A DNA stretch of 27,500 nt from Symbiodinium natans (GCA_905221605.1 CAJNDS010001099.1:5001-32500); one strand, 5' to 3'. Shown: positions 15,927 through 23,704, numbered from the stretch's first letter. Translations and numbers: made by a program. The notes: generated by a model not told the origin, from the sequence alone.

Positions 15927-16004
15927 CCTATCCCGACAAAAGGGGGAAGGGGGGGGAAGGGGGGGAAGGGGTGGAAGGGGGGGGGGGGGGGGGGGGTACC
16001 CAAT

Positions 16005-16053
16005 TGGCTACATAGCACTGCTGCTGGGCTCCGCAAAACAAACACGCATCGGC
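16005..16053 (-). CDS. possible short Cys-rich exon (minus)
   Basis: Strong acceptor gatccttttcag, then ADACLFCGAQQQCYVANW and a GTACCC donor next to the poly-G run. Two Cys pairs suggest a metal site, but the length is too short to claim a domain. Confidence 0.35.
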
Positions 16054-16184
16054 GCCTGAAAAGGATCAACTCATAAACCCTAAACCCTGATGGAGTATAG
16101 TGTTGGTTGCCGGGGTGGAGTGACAAGCAACGCGAGCGCGCGCCGGGGCATTTCACACACGAGCGCGCGCCCTCTCCTGACACA

Positions 16185-16247
16185 CCCTAAACCCTAAAAC
16201 CTAAACCCTAAACCCTAAACCCTAAACCCTAAACCCTAAACCCTAGG
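16185..16247. repeat. C-strand telomeric tract
   Basis: Other tracts in this area: 16345-16430 (G), 16650-16716 (C), 16770-16852 (C), 16928-17075 (G, degenerate) and 17325-17410 (C). Confidence 0.9.
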
Positions 16248-16263
16248 CTTTGGGTCGTTACAG

Positions 16264-16320
16264 TTGCTGGCACCCAGTCGTCAGGCATCAGATTTCTGGT
16301 CCGTCTTTGGGGGGACCCTG
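16264..16320 (+). CDS. internal exon (plus strand)
   Basis: Nineteen codons, phase 0 at both ends, between tcgttacag and GTAGAA. Reads LLAPSRQASDFWSVFGGTL. Lies between C-strand tract 16185-16247 and G-strand tract 16345-16430. Confidence 0.5.
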
Positions 16321-16434
16321 GTAGAAAAAAGACTCTTCATATGTAGGGTTTAGGGTTTAGGGTCTTAGGGTCTTACGGTTTAGGGTTTATGGTTTAGGGT
16401 TTCGGGTGTAGGGTTTCGGTTCTAGGGTTGGAAC

Positions 16435-16495
16435 GTGCCATCATGGCGAGAACTGACCACGAAGCCTCAGACAGAAACCCGAAGCTTAAAAATGG
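16435..16495 (+). CDS. possible plus-strand exon
   Basis: Open frame VPSWRELTTKPQTETRSL between a telomeric tract and the family A element at 16500. No clear splice sites could be fixed. Confidence 0.2.
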
Positions 16496-16499
16496 AAAC

Positions 16500-16580
16500 T
16501 TGGGATGTTCCCTCTTATACTACCAGTCCTTAGTTGGGACTATAGTACCCCTCTTAAGGACTGTGAGTATAAGGGGGACC
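16500..16580. mobile_element. family A MITE-like element
   Basis: TTGGGATGTTCCCTCTTATAC at the left; right end AGTATAAGGGGGA lacks the terminal ACATCCCAA. Internal arms CAGTCCTTA and TAAGGACTG are retained. Confidence 0.65.
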
Positions 16581-16723
16581 TAAATGGAAACCCAAAATCC
16601 GAAGCCCCGAACCCTCAGCACCAACTGGGTACGCCTGTCAATCCTCCCAAACCCTAAACCCTAAACCCTACACCCTAAACCGTAAACCCTAAACCCTAAA
16701 CCCTAAACCCTAAACCAGGGCGC

Positions 16724-16782
16724 TTGAATTATCCCTTGATTTTCCGCACGTCGCATTCGGATCCGAGTCTTCCCCAAACCGT
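16724..16782 (+). CDS. possible plus-strand exon
   Basis: Frame ALELSLDFPHVAFGSESSPN follows an AG (accag) and runs into a C-strand telomeric tract. The minus strand is open too. Confidence 0.2.
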
Positions 16783-16859
16783 AAACCCTTAACTCTGAAC
16801 CTAAACCCTAAGCACTAAATCCTAAACCCTAAACCCTAAACCCTAAACCCTATTCCCAG

Positions 16860-16901
16860 CTGGCAACCAGTCAGGCTCAGGCTGGGAACTGAGCAAACGA
16901 G
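16860..16901 (+). CDS. possible plus-strand exon
   Basis: Acceptor tattcccag, then GNQSGSGWELSKR to GTCTGA. If that donor is skipped the frame continues through GLNALAAALG to a telomeric GTTTAG at 16931. Flanked by a C-strand tract before and a G-strand tract after. Confidence 0.4.
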
Positions 16902-17240
16902 GTCTGAATGCTTTGGCTGCAGCTTTAGGGGTTTAGGGCCTTGGGGTTTGGGGTTTAGGGTTTAGGGTTTAGGCTTTAAGCTTTAGGCTTTAGGGTTTAG
17001 GGTTTAGGGTTTAGGGCTTAGGGCTTCGGGTTTAGGGTTTAGGTTTTAGGTTTTATGGTTTAGGGTTTAGGGCTTGCTAAGACTAGGGTTGATCCGGCTT
17101 AGTCTCTCTTCTTCCTATTTTTTTTGGGGAGGGGGGCGAGAACTGTCCAACAAGAGTAAATAATCTGAGGGTAGTTTCATGGTCCCTTGGTATGGGTCCT
17201 TCAACGGGGACCCCTTAGAAAGCGCTTATCGACCCTGCAC

Positions 17241-17263
17241 AACCCAAGGGCCCATACTTCAGA
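17241..17263 (+). repeat. 23-bp exact repeat, copy 2
   Basis: See 4931-4953. The surrounding AGTTTCATGGTCCC and CGGGGACCCC are also shared loosely with 22268-22310. Confidence 0.5.
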
Positions 17264-17423
17264 ACCCTTTAGAGGAGGTAAGGGATCCGATATAGCTGCC
17301 CGTAGAAATAGGCCCCGAAAAGTCCTGAACCCTAAACCCTGAATCCTAAACCCGAAACCCTAGTACCTGAACCCTGAACCCTGAACCCTAAACCCCAAAC
17401 CCTAAACCCTGCCTGACTCTGAG

Positions 17424-17500
17424 GCTCCGGCGTCGGGCGTCCAAATTTCGAGGCAGAGCCCCAGGCGCCGGGCCCTAACCCTGCTATCTGAAGGCGATCG
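17424..17500 (+). CDS. internal exon (plus strand), Arg-rich
   Basis: Acceptor cctgactctgag, phase-0 entry, APASGVQISRQSPRRRALTL then LLSEGD, ending 2 nt before GTTTAG. The donor is again a telomeric unit. About 70% of codons end in G or C. Confidence 0.5.
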
Positions 17501-17564
17501 GTTTAGGGCTTTAGGGGGCTTAGGGGCTTAGGGCTCTCGGGTGTCACGCCACCTCTTTCCTAAG

Positions 17565-17690
17565 AGCTGGCGCTGTGAACCTAGGCTCTAGTGGTCTTGG
17601 CGTGGGTCTTGGCCTGAGAGCTAAGGTAGACGGAACGGGAACGTGCAAGCACGAATCTTGGGACTGGGCCATCACCTTGAGCCAAGAGAC
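17565..17690 (+). CDS. internal exon (plus strand), Gly-rich
   Basis: Acceptor tttcctaag, 1-nt entry matching exon 17424-17500, then 41 codons including VNLGSSGLGVGLGLRAKVDG and KHESWDWAITLSQ, ending 2 nt before GTGACA. The minus strand is also open here (see the leader-like site). Confidence 0.4.
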
Positions 17691-17730
17691 GTGACAGGTT
17701 TCAGGGGTGTAGGGTCTAGCTAATGTTTAG

Positions 17731-17848
17731 CTATTTAGGGAGATTTGGCGTTGATTTCAAGGAGCTTCAGAAGCTCTATTCACAAAAAATCGCACCCCGA
17801 TGCTTACTACCATTTGTTGAAGAACCCCCCCAAAAAAAAACACAATGA
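17731..17848 (+). CDS. possible terminal exon (plus strand)
   Basis: Enters with 1 nt after atgtttag, as the previous exon requires. Reads GVDFKELQKLYSQKIAPRCL then PFVEEPPQKKTQ and stops at TGA 17846-17848. An in-frame ATG lies just upstream (17723), so an independent 41-aa ORF is possible. The intron in front would be only 40 nt, short for a dinoflagellate. Confidence 0.4.
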
Positions 17849-18000
17849 ATAAAACAATATTCTTCCTTCGAGGGGCAATGTTGGGATTATTGTCTTTCAT
17901 TCACTTTTTGGGTGTTCGTAAGCAACTAGTAGATACCCACACCCCCAACCTGGCCACTGCCTCGCTGGCTGACAGTCAAGAACAGGAGGCTGCAGCCCTA
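17845..18000 (+). CDS. small ORF with an N-terminal hydrophobic segment
   Basis: Begins MNKTIFFLRGAMLGLLSFIH, a signal-anchor-like N-terminus, then becomes polar (SLADSQEQEAAA) before entering telomeric units at 17997. A GTAAGC donor after about 25 codons suggests the first coding exon of a gene. Its ATG overlaps the TGA of the preceding exon (AATGA). Confidence 0.3.
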
Positions 18001-18050
18001 AACCCTAAACCCTACGCCCTAAACCCGAAACCCTAAAGTGGCTAAGAACC

Positions 18051-18229
18051 ATGGAAAATGCGGGCGCAGGGGGCAGCCCCCGCCACGAGCGCCCCCCAAA
18101 ACCCTATCAAACCCGGAACTCTAGCACTCTAAGGACCAAGCTTTGGGAACATCCCAACACCAAACTTGAAATCCTGAAGGGAACCAGAGAATGTGGAAGC
18201 TCATCGGAGGGTTTAGTTCAGTCGTAACC
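18051..18229 (+). CDS. small hypothetical ORF, 58 aa
   Basis: ATG at 18051 to TAA, containing ERPPKPYQTRNSSTLRTKLW. A remnant of a family A element end lies inside it (18143-18157), which argues that at least part is repeat-derived. No family recognised; the minus strand is also open here. Confidence 0.25.
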
Positions 18230-18300
18230 CTAAACCCTGAACCGTAACCCTAAACCCTAAACCCCTAAACACTGGGCCATAAGCCCTAAACCCAGGGTTT
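18226..18300. repeat. C-strand telomeric tract
   Basis: Degenerate CCCTAAA. Small tracts also at 17997-18035 (C), 18508-18525 (G), 18650-18722 (G), 19078-19097 (C), 19445-19500 (G) and 19719-19760 (C). Confidence 0.85.
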
Positions 18301-18526
18301 GGGAAGAGCTCAGGCAGTCTTTTGTGCGAGGGGCATGCCGCTGAATCCGCACACCCATCCACATCGCCGCCCTTACCCTTCAGAACCCCAAAACCTACCT
18401 TCTTTGTGTGTGTTTTAGCAGGGAATGGGGGGATATATCCGCCAACCCAGGCGCACCAACCCAGCCCCACCCCCGCCACCCTGACCGCCCCCACCGTTGG
18501 GGTTAGGGGTTTAGGGTTTAGGGTTC

Positions 18527-18637
18527 CCCGACTCGGCACTAATCTCCCGACTCCACTGTCACTCACAAACGCCCAACAAATATCTTGAAAGAGCTACGCC
18601 GATAGTTATGGCAGTTCCCTTGAAATCCCTTGTATGA
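18527..18637 (+). CDS. possible terminal exon (plus strand)
   Basis: Frame after the telomeric units at 18508-18525 reads DSALISRLHCHSQTPNKYLE and then IVMAVPLKSLV, stopping at TGA 18635-18637. Two other plus frames are open over part of it. Could be the 3-prime end of a plus-strand gene. Confidence 0.3.
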   Translation, partial: PDSALISRLHCHSQTPNKYLERATPIVMAVPLKSLV

Positions 18638-18729
18638 ACAAGGCAACAGTTTAGGGGGTTTAGGGTCTAGGATTTAGGATTTAGGATTTAGGGTTTAGGG
18701 TTTAGGGTTTAGGGTTTAGGGGGCAACAG

Positions 18730-18808
18730 GAAGTAAATGCTTCAATAGGTATGGCGCTCAATTCAACAGATTCGGGCGCACCTTGCGCGGGCCACATCAT
18801 GCATGCAC
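18730..18808 (+). CDS. possible plus-strand exon
   Basis: Acceptor gcaacag, then EVNASIGMALNSTDSGAPCA and GHIMHA to a GTCAAC donor. Lies directly after telomeric tract 18650-18722. An earlier GTATGG donor would make it only 19 nt. Confidence 0.35.
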
Positions 18809-18971
18809 GTCAACGTCCAGAAACCCTGCACCCCACACCCTATAAGCGTTTAACTGGTTGTATCCTAGGTAGGATAAGGGGGGGGGGGGGCCTTTAAAAG
18901 GGAGCCCTTCTGAACCCTCTTCTGGCTCTCTTAAACCTTATTCAGAGGGTCTATATCCTCGAGGGTCCCCC

Positions 18972-19078
18972 TACTTGAAGGATCATGGTATTTACTAACC
19001 AATCATAACTGGGCTTATAACCCTACTTATCATAAGTACAGTTATGATTGGTTCGTAAGTACCATGAACCTTCGAGTA
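18972..19078. mobile_element. family B MITE-like element
   Basis: TACTTGAAGGATCATGG at the left and CCATGAACCTTCGAGTA at the right, 107 bp, with the ACCAATCATAACTG arm. Immediately followed by CCCTAAA units. Confidence 0.75.
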
Positions 19079-19197
19079 AGCCCTAAACCCTAAACCCTTG
19101 CCACGGCTTAGCCTTTAGCGGTTAGGGCTTGGGGTTTGGGATTTCTGGTCAAACCCGAAACGATGGCATGAGCAGCATCGAAGCAACGTGCGCTTTT

Positions 19198-19255
19198 GAG
19201 AAGCACGGCACGCATCGAGAGCAGAGCTTCTGCCCGAGAAGGCTACCCTAAACTA
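19198..19255. other. exon-like island, strand uncertain
   Basis: Plus frame contains DGMSSIEATCAFEKHGTHRE; minus frame contains EALLSMRAVLLKSARCFDAA. Both are open across the island. The plus frame has more G/C-ending codons, the minus frame looks more helical. Not resolved. Confidence 0.25.
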
Positions 19256-19524
19256 AGCGTCCGGTGGCTAGGAATTTTGCGGCCCCGTGAGCCCTACTTT
19301 GGGTTTAGGTTTCCTCCAACACCCAAAAAAGCTGACACCTAAACCCCGGCCCTATGCCAACAAGACCAAGGCGTAGCTCAGGTGGAGGGTCGGAACACCC
19401 AGCGCCATCGCACGGAGAGAGCCCTGTCCAGCTTGAGGCTTCATGGGTTTAGGGTTTCGGGTTTAGGGTTTAGGGTTTGGGGTTTCGGATTTAGGGTGTA
19501 GGATCTTTGCGCTAGCTTCTGCAG

Positions 19525-19623
19525 CAAGAAGACTGGTATTCAGTGGCAAAGGAAGATCCTTACTTAAGCCCTAACCCTAATATGTCGCGGTGGCTGTACA
19601 TGCTCAGGCCCCCCAGGGATGAA
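19525..19623 (+). CDS. internal exon (plus strand), unknown protein
   Basis: Exactly 33 codons between a good acceptor (gcttctgcag) and a GTATGA donor, phase 0 at both ends. Contains QEDWYSVAKEDPYLSPNPNM then SRWLYMLRPPRDE. The PNPN part is encoded by a CCCTAACCCTAA stretch, so a telomere-like unit has become coding sequence. Confidence 0.6.
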
Positions 19624-19775
19624 GTATGAAGCCCAAACCCGTCTAGGGTTTAGGGTTTACTGTAAGCTTTGAGCGCAATCTGCTTGTGCACACCGGGTGA
19701 ACTCTGGGTCCTAGTAGCCTTAAACCCTAAACCGTAAACCGCAAACCCTAAACCCTCAACGGCTCTCTGGACAAG

Positions 19776-19879
19776 CAGCCCGAAGCAGTATGGTAGAGCA
19801 AGCTCTGGGCATTGAAGCGCAAAGGCAGGGAAGTGCTCCCATGATGATCTACGACTCACCAAACATCCTTAAGTACCTG
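19776..19879 (+). CDS. internal exon (plus strand), unknown protein
   Basis: Enters with 2 nt after ctggacaag, reads SSMVEQALGIEAQRQGSAPM then MIYDSPNILKYL, and ends in phase 0 at GTTTAGGG. The donor is the first unit of the following telomeric array. A minus frame across the same island is also open but crosses telomeric units. Confidence 0.55.
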
Positions 19880-19986
19880 GTTTAGGGTTTAGGGTGAAGG
19901 GTTTAGGGTTTGGGGTTTAGGGTTTAGGGTTTAGGGTTTAGGGTTTTGGGTTTTGGGTTTTGGGTTTTGGGTTTTGGGTTTTGGGT
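19880..19986. repeat. telomeric array with TTTTGGG block
   Basis: TTTAGGG units followed by about six TTTTGGG copies (19942-19986); fills the intron before exon 20002-20051. Confidence 0.9.
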
Positions 19987-20001
19987 TGGCTATACACCCA
20001 G

Positions 20002-20051
20002 AACCCTCCTGTACGCCCCAAAAGGCCCAAGAAGCGGCAGGAGTTAGAGGG
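20002..20051 (+). CDS. internal exon (plus strand), basic linker
   Basis: Phase-0 entry after ctatacacccag fits the phase-0 exit of 19776-19879. Reads NPPVRPKRPKKRQELEG, a basic stretch resembling a nuclear localisation signal. Donor is GTGGGT. The 122-nt intron in front (19880-20001) consists of TTTAGGG and TTTTGGG units. Confidence 0.5.
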
Positions 20052-20094
20052 GTGGGTGGGAGGAACGGGGGGGGGGGGGGATGTCTCCAATCTA

Positions 20095-20149
20095 AGGGTC
20101 AGCTGCAGATGAGCAGCTGCTGTTTATCGAGAGGGGCCATTTGTTACTG
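20095..20149 (+). CDS. possible plus-strand exon
   Basis: After ctaagggtcag the frame reads ADEQLLFIERGHLLLS and runs into telomeric repeat. Short and hydrophobic; acceptor choice (20095 or a few nt later) is open, so the join to 20002-20051 is not settled. Confidence 0.35.
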
Positions 20150-20154
20150 TCTAG

Positions 20155-20193
20155 GGTTTAGTGTTTGGGGTTGAGGGTAGAGGGTAGAGGGTA

Positions 20194-20230
<37 letters not shown>

Positions 20231-20234
20231 AGGT

Positions 20235-20294
<60 letters not shown>

Positions 20295-20428
20295 GGTTTA
20301 GGGTTTAGGGTTTAGGGTTTCCTGTTTAGGGTTTAGGGTTTAGGGTTTAGGGTTTAGGGTTTAGGGTTTAGGGTTTAGGGTTTAGGGTTTAGGGTTTAGG
20401 GTTTAGGGTTTAGGGTTTAGGGTTTACG
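20155..20428. repeat. TTGAGGG variant block joined to TTTAGGG array
   Basis: A few GGGTAGA, then about 15 TTGAGGG copies (20188-20297), then about 18 TTTAGGG units. Confidence 0.95.
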
Positions 20429-20570
20429 GTTACTATATATACAGGGCCTCTAACAAGACATATATAAGCCGGGACACTTCAGACCTGAAACTGCTTGGGT
20501 TTGGGGCTTTCGCGCTGCAGCCACAGCCTCCCATAAAGCATCCCCTGCTCGCTTCTGCCACAGTCCCCAA

Positions 20571-21419
20571 CTAGGGCAGGCGGGTGAAAAACATGTTCAT
20601 CTCTCTATCACATGTTTGACAGAGGAATGGGCCTTTGTTGCGGTCACACGTCTCCTTGACTTCAGGAGTCCGAATATTATGCATCCACACGCAGTGGTAT
20701 CCCGAACGGCGCATGAAGTTCCACACCGTGGAGCAGTTGGGGGCTCCCGAATACAGCGCGGGCACGTTGTCACAGGCCCCTTCGAGCTCGACGTGCTCCA
20801 CCTTGCGTAGAAAAGGCCCGGCGGATTGCACCACAGACAGATCATAGCCCTGCGCGTCGATCTTCAAGAAGAAGACCTCCTGGCCGGATAGCCACGACTC
20901 GATGACGTGCCGTAGCGTGATGCAGGGCACCATGCGCTTGTCGTGCGTGTTTGTGCATTCCGGTGGCCACCACGCCCCGCTACGGTCAGTCGACAAAGGC
21001 ATCACCGAGCTGCACATGTCGTAGTTTGTCACGGAAAAAGAAGCATAGCGAGCTTCGCAGCCTACCGCGAATGGGAAGACAAGACCGCGCTGGTGTTGAA
21101 ATCCCAGAGGCCGCCGCTCAGTTACGTCTGCCTTGTACTCACTTAACAACATGGCATACTTGTCAAGCAGGGGCTCGAAAGATATGAGGAAGTCGTTCTC
21201 AGACTTGTCAAATTGAGGCGCATACTGCAGATTCTCCCAGACATGCGCGCCGACTTCAATCCAGACTCTCTTGGGCTTCCCATCCTTCAAGCTTGCGAAG
21301 TTGGACTTGAATGGCATGGAAGCTATCTGCAGCTCTGCGTAGATGCCCGTTTCATCCTCGCGCCAGCCATACCATGCGTGGCAAAGCACGGGGAGCAGGC
21401 CCAACCGCGTGACCGCCAT
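20571..21419 (-). CDS. FkbM-family (Methyltransf_21-like) SAM-dependent methyltransferase
   Basis: This is the longest uninterrupted gene: 282 codons from the first ATG (21417-21419) to TAG at 20571-20573. Motif I is WIEVGAH at residues 53-59, where the family usually has D-x-GA-x-x-G. FEP at 81-83 fits the strand-2 acidic residue. The family hallmark FFLKIDAQGYDLSVV is at 183-197, followed by EHVELE at 208-213. FkbM proteins are putative O-methyltransferases; the substrate cannot be told from sequence. The C-terminal tail has a cluster of five Cys (243-270). The frame stays open upstream to 21617 with no other ATG. The upstream stretch has a GTAAGC donor near 21557 and an AG acceptor just before the ATG, so a 5-prime exon or a trans-splice site is likely. 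No obvious TM segment or clear signal peptide. Neighbours are unrelated exons on the other strand. Confidence 0.8.
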   Translation of the reverse strand: MAVTRLGLLPVLCHAWYGWREDETGIYAELQIASMPFKSNFASLKDGKPKRVWIEVGAHVWENLQYAPQFDKSENDFLISFEPLLDKYAMLLSEYKADVTERRPLGFQHQRGLVFPFAVGCEARYASFSVTNYDMCSSVMPLSTDRSGAWWPPECTNTHDKRMVPCITLRHVIESWLSGQEVFFLKIDAQGYDLSVVQSAGPFLRKVEHVELEGACDNVPALYSGAPNCSTVWNFMRRSGYHCVWMHNIRTPEVKETCDRNKGPFLCQTCDREMNMFFTRLP

Positions 21420-21557
21420 CGGGCTCGCTCCTGGTTGCAAACTACAAACAAACCTTTGCACGTGAAGAGAGGTCGATCCCTGACAACACTCAACCTCCCC
21501 AAGCCCAAACCGTAGAACCGAGAAATATTCGGGTAAGCTTCCCTCAGTCGTTGGAGG

Positions 21558-21614
21558 CTTACCAGGCTTACGCTGTGCTCGCTGCTGTAGGAGGGCTTCC
21601 TGAAACCCTAAACT
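21558..21614 (-). CDS. possible 5-prime exon of the FkbM-like gene
   Basis: Minus-strand frame continuous with the methyltransferase reads EALLQQRAQRKP and then meets a GTAAGC donor. A pyrimidine-containing acceptor lies between here and the ATG at 21419. Upstream is a telomeric tract (21603-21645). It could be a real N-terminal exon or 5-prime UTR; the exact start is not visible. Confidence 0.3.
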
Positions 21615-21709
21615 CTAAACCCTAAACCCTAAACCCTAAACCCGAAATCTCACTACCAACGATTCCGCTAAATCTGGCGAGGCACACTTTCGAGAATGAC
21701 ATGAATGAC

Positions 21710-21804
21710 TTGGGGTGTTCCCCCTTATACTAGCAGTACATAATAGGGATTCTAGTACAGCTATTATACTCCCCAGTAAGGAGCTGTTAGTAGAAGGGGG
21801 AACT
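21710..21804. mobile_element. family A MITE-like element
   Basis: TTGGGGTGTTCCCCCTTATAC at the left, AGTAGAAGGGGGAAC at the right, about 95 bp. A lone end of the same family is at 18143-18157. Confidence 0.65.
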
Positions 21805-21988
21805 GGACAGCACCTTATCCAATATCGGACTCGGCTTGGGGTTGAGGTTTAGGGCTTGGGGGGGTGGGTGGGGGGGAGGGGGGGTTGTGGAGGTTGCGCA
21901 AGGTTTAGACCTCAAAAAACTGTGGGATCTTGTGCTACCCCACCCTAAGTACTCCTGGTAGTAGACCCTGACTCTCCAAACCAGAAGT

Positions 21989-22103
21989 ATGTCTTTTGGA
22001 GGGTACTCGGGGGCAGGAGCTGCCAAAGAAGAGCTGGTGATGCTCATCTTCATTCCGACGCATGCGCAAGGGATTACCGGACAGCAAATCTTGCTCCATC
22101 GCA
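21989..22103 (+). CDS. possible plus-strand exon (unknown)
   Basis: After ccaaaccag the frame reads MSFGGYSGAGAAKEELVMLI then FIPTHAQGITGQQILLHR up to a telomeric tract. ATG at 21989 could be a start. A competing minus frame begins at ATG 22053 but runs into low-complexity Pro/His and telomere-coded residues, so plus is preferred. Confidence 0.35.
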
Positions 22104-22344
22104 GGGTTTAGAGGTTAGGGGTTTAGGATTTAGGGTTTAGAGGTGTAGGGGTTTAGGGTGGGATTAAGATGTCGGGCGACGGGTTGCCCCAAGCTATAAA
22201 CCCCAACCCCCCGAAGAACAAGAGGATGTTCTTTGCTGCACACGAGCAGTACATAACTCCTTGGCTAGTTTCATCGTCCCTGAACATGGGCCCTTGATCG
22301 GGGAACCCCTATACACCCCTTCTATGCCGAAAAAACCCACGGCC

Positions 22345-22455
22345 CCCTAAACCCTAAACCCTAAACACTAAACCCTCAACCCTAAGCCCTAAGCCCTAAG
22401 CCCGAAGCCCTAAACCCTAAGCCCTAAGCCCTAAACCCTAACCCCAAACCCTAAA
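22345..22455. repeat. C-strand telomeric tract with CCCTAAG units
   Basis: Mixed CCCTAAA and CCCTAAG. Other small tracts: 21603-21645 (C), 22105-22160 (G, degenerate), 22610-22678 (G), 23327-23378 (G) and 23480-23515 (G). Confidence 0.9.
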
Positions 22456-22504
22456 GCTTGGGCCTAAGCTTCAAACTGAGGATTTATCATCCCAGCCCTG
22501 CCAG

Positions 22505-22601
22505 AAGCCCAAAGCCCCCGAAAATCCAGTCTTGCGAAGCCTCGCCGGCTTGCTCTCGGCCAAGATGGCAGACTTCCCCAACAACGAGAGGCGAGTTCAG
22601 G
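22505..22601 (+). CDS. internal exon (plus strand), unknown protein
   Basis: Acceptor ccctgccag, open phase-0 frame containing NPVLRSLAGLLSAKMADFPN and ending ERRVQ, then a GT donor at 22602 at the edge of the telomeric tract 22610-22678. 72% of codons end in G or C. A minus-strand frame is also open but less biased. Confidence 0.5.
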
Positions 22602-22765
22602 GTGTTTAGGGTTGAGGGTTGAGGGTTGAGGGTTTAGGGTTTGGGGTTAGGGTTTAGGGTTTAGGGTTTAGGGTTTACTGAAAGTTCCGGTGAAGGGTTC
22701 CAGGGGGGGAGAGTCAGGGTTGGTGCAGTTCGGGATTTCTTTGGGTCCCTTCCCCCTCTCGGCTG

Positions 22766-22966
22766 ATGGTGGTTGAGGCTCAAGTTGCGGCGGGCTCAGC
22801 AGCTGACATGGTAGCTGATTTTAGGGTCCTTTCACGAACCTCTGTTCAAACACAGCGGCTATTCTGGCCCCTTGACAACAAAAAACCGGCAAGCATTCCT
22901 AAAAGCGGTCTAAGTAAAGCCGATGGGCACCTGCGGAATGGTTTAGCCAAGCAGACCGAAACGTGA
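22766..22966 (+). CDS. small hypothetical protein, 66 aa, or terminal exon
   Basis: ATG to TGA; the frame is also open upstream to about 22722, behind an AG (gagtcag). Balanced composition with few low-complexity stretches, e.g. MVADFRVLSRTSVQTQRLFW. No domain, TM segment or Cys motif. Lies in a 640-bp telomere-free island, unusual in this window, shared with the exon pair at 23060-23311. Confidence 0.35.
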   Translation: MVVEAQVAAGSAADMVADFRVLSRTSVQTQRLFWPLDNKKPASIPKSGLSKADGHLRNGLAKQTET

Positions 22967-23059
22967 GAGGGCACCCTTTGTCGCCTGTGAGCGCCATGGC
23001 TGATCCTGCCCTCTGAACCTCAACGCATCACGATCTTGCCATGTATCCCCGCGTGCCAG

Positions 23060-23148
23060 TCTGTGGCGTTTTATGCCGAAGCCCAACAAGCAATGATCCG
23101 CTTGACTCCAGGGTCGGAACAATTACGAATAGCAACTCTTCTCTTATG
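23060..23148 (+). CDS. exon of a small plus-strand gene (unknown function)
   Basis: Follows gcgtgccag and ends at GTCCCT. In phase 0 it reads SVAFYAEAQQAMIRLTPGSE then QLRIATLLL and leaves 2 nt. Joined to the next exon across an ordinary 87-nt intron, this gives a continuous frame ending in TGA at 23309-23311. A second frame (NDPLDSRVGTITNSNSS) from ATG 23041 is also compatible with the same splice sites, so the frame is open to doubt. Confidence 0.45.
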
Positions 23149-23235
23149 GTCCCTATGAAATCATGCTACAAATCGTTCCCAAGCCCGGTTCTAAGAACTA
23201 CGGCCCCTGTATTGCCTTCCTTCTTGTTTTTGCAG
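23149..23235 (+). other. ordinary (non-telomeric) intron
   Basis: GTCCCT to TTTTTGCAG, 87 nt, with a long pyrimidine tract before the AG and no telomeric unit. It is the clearest conventional intron here and a useful contrast to the repeat-filled ones. Confidence 0.4.
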
Positions 23236-23311
23236 CTTCCTGCATCTAGCAGCAGTCTGTGTGTCTTGCAACAGCCCCGAGGCTAGGAGACCACGCAGAA
23301 GCGAGAGCTGA
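23236..23311 (+). CDS. terminal exon of the small plus-strand gene
   Basis: Preceded by the best polypyrimidine acceptor in the window (ccttcttgtttttgcag). Entry with 1 nt completes the codon TG+C from the previous exon. Reads FLHLAAVCVSCNSPEARRPR and stops at TGA 23309-23311. In the alternative frame it reads LPASSSSLCVLQQPRG and stops sooner. Confidence 0.45.
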
Positions 23312-23381
23312 AGGTCTTGGGTTTTGAGGTTTAGGGTTTAGGGTTTAGGGTTTAGGATTTAGGGTTCAGGGTTTAGGGCTG

Positions 23382-23480
23382 CGAAGCTTTACGCCTGTAG
23401 TCGTCACTTCTGCGGTGAGACCATGATGTAGCCTGTCAACAGCGGCCGCATCAGGGAGGCCTCTGGCCACGGTTGTCTGG
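23382..23480 (-). CDS. possible exon (minus), strand uncertain
   Basis: Minus frame reads TTVARGLPDAAAVDRLHHGL and stays open across the island between two G-strand telomeric tracts. The plus strand also has a short Cys-rich frame with a GTGAGA donor. About half of minus codons end in G or C, so support is modest. Confidence 0.3.
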
Positions 23481-23510
23481 GGTTTAGGGTTTAGGGTTTA
23501 GGGTTTATGG

Positions 23511-23645
23511 TTTAGGGTAGGGGCGCATGCTCCACAGTCATGCACTAACACTTTGCTATTCTCATCCCGATCTCCCCAAGCCCCGGGCCCTGTACGAACT
23601 AGATTCCCTACTGCAGTTTCCAGAGTCCGTGGACCCGAAACCCTA
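23511..23645. other. exon-like island, strand uncertain
   Basis: Minus frame includes VRTGPGAWGDRDENSKVLVH; plus frame after ctccacag includes TNTLLFSSRSPQAPGPVRT. Both are open and have an AG nearby. Lies between telomeric tracts at 23480 and 23637. Confidence 0.25.
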
Positions 23646-23704
23646 AACCCTAAGCCTTTTACGCGGGCCCCTCGGCAAATGGCCTCCACAACCTGCCGAG
23701 GAAC

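Noticed and set aside
18213-18566. 117-codon minus ORF
   Set aside because: Both ends are telomere-coded and the middle is low complexity. Plus frames with a good acceptor (tgttttagcag at 18420) are at least as likely, but could not be fixed.
21787-22053. 88-codon minus ORF with Pro/His run
   Set aside because: The second half is translation of G-rich and telomeric sequence and of a family A end; the plus frame over 21989-22103 is better.
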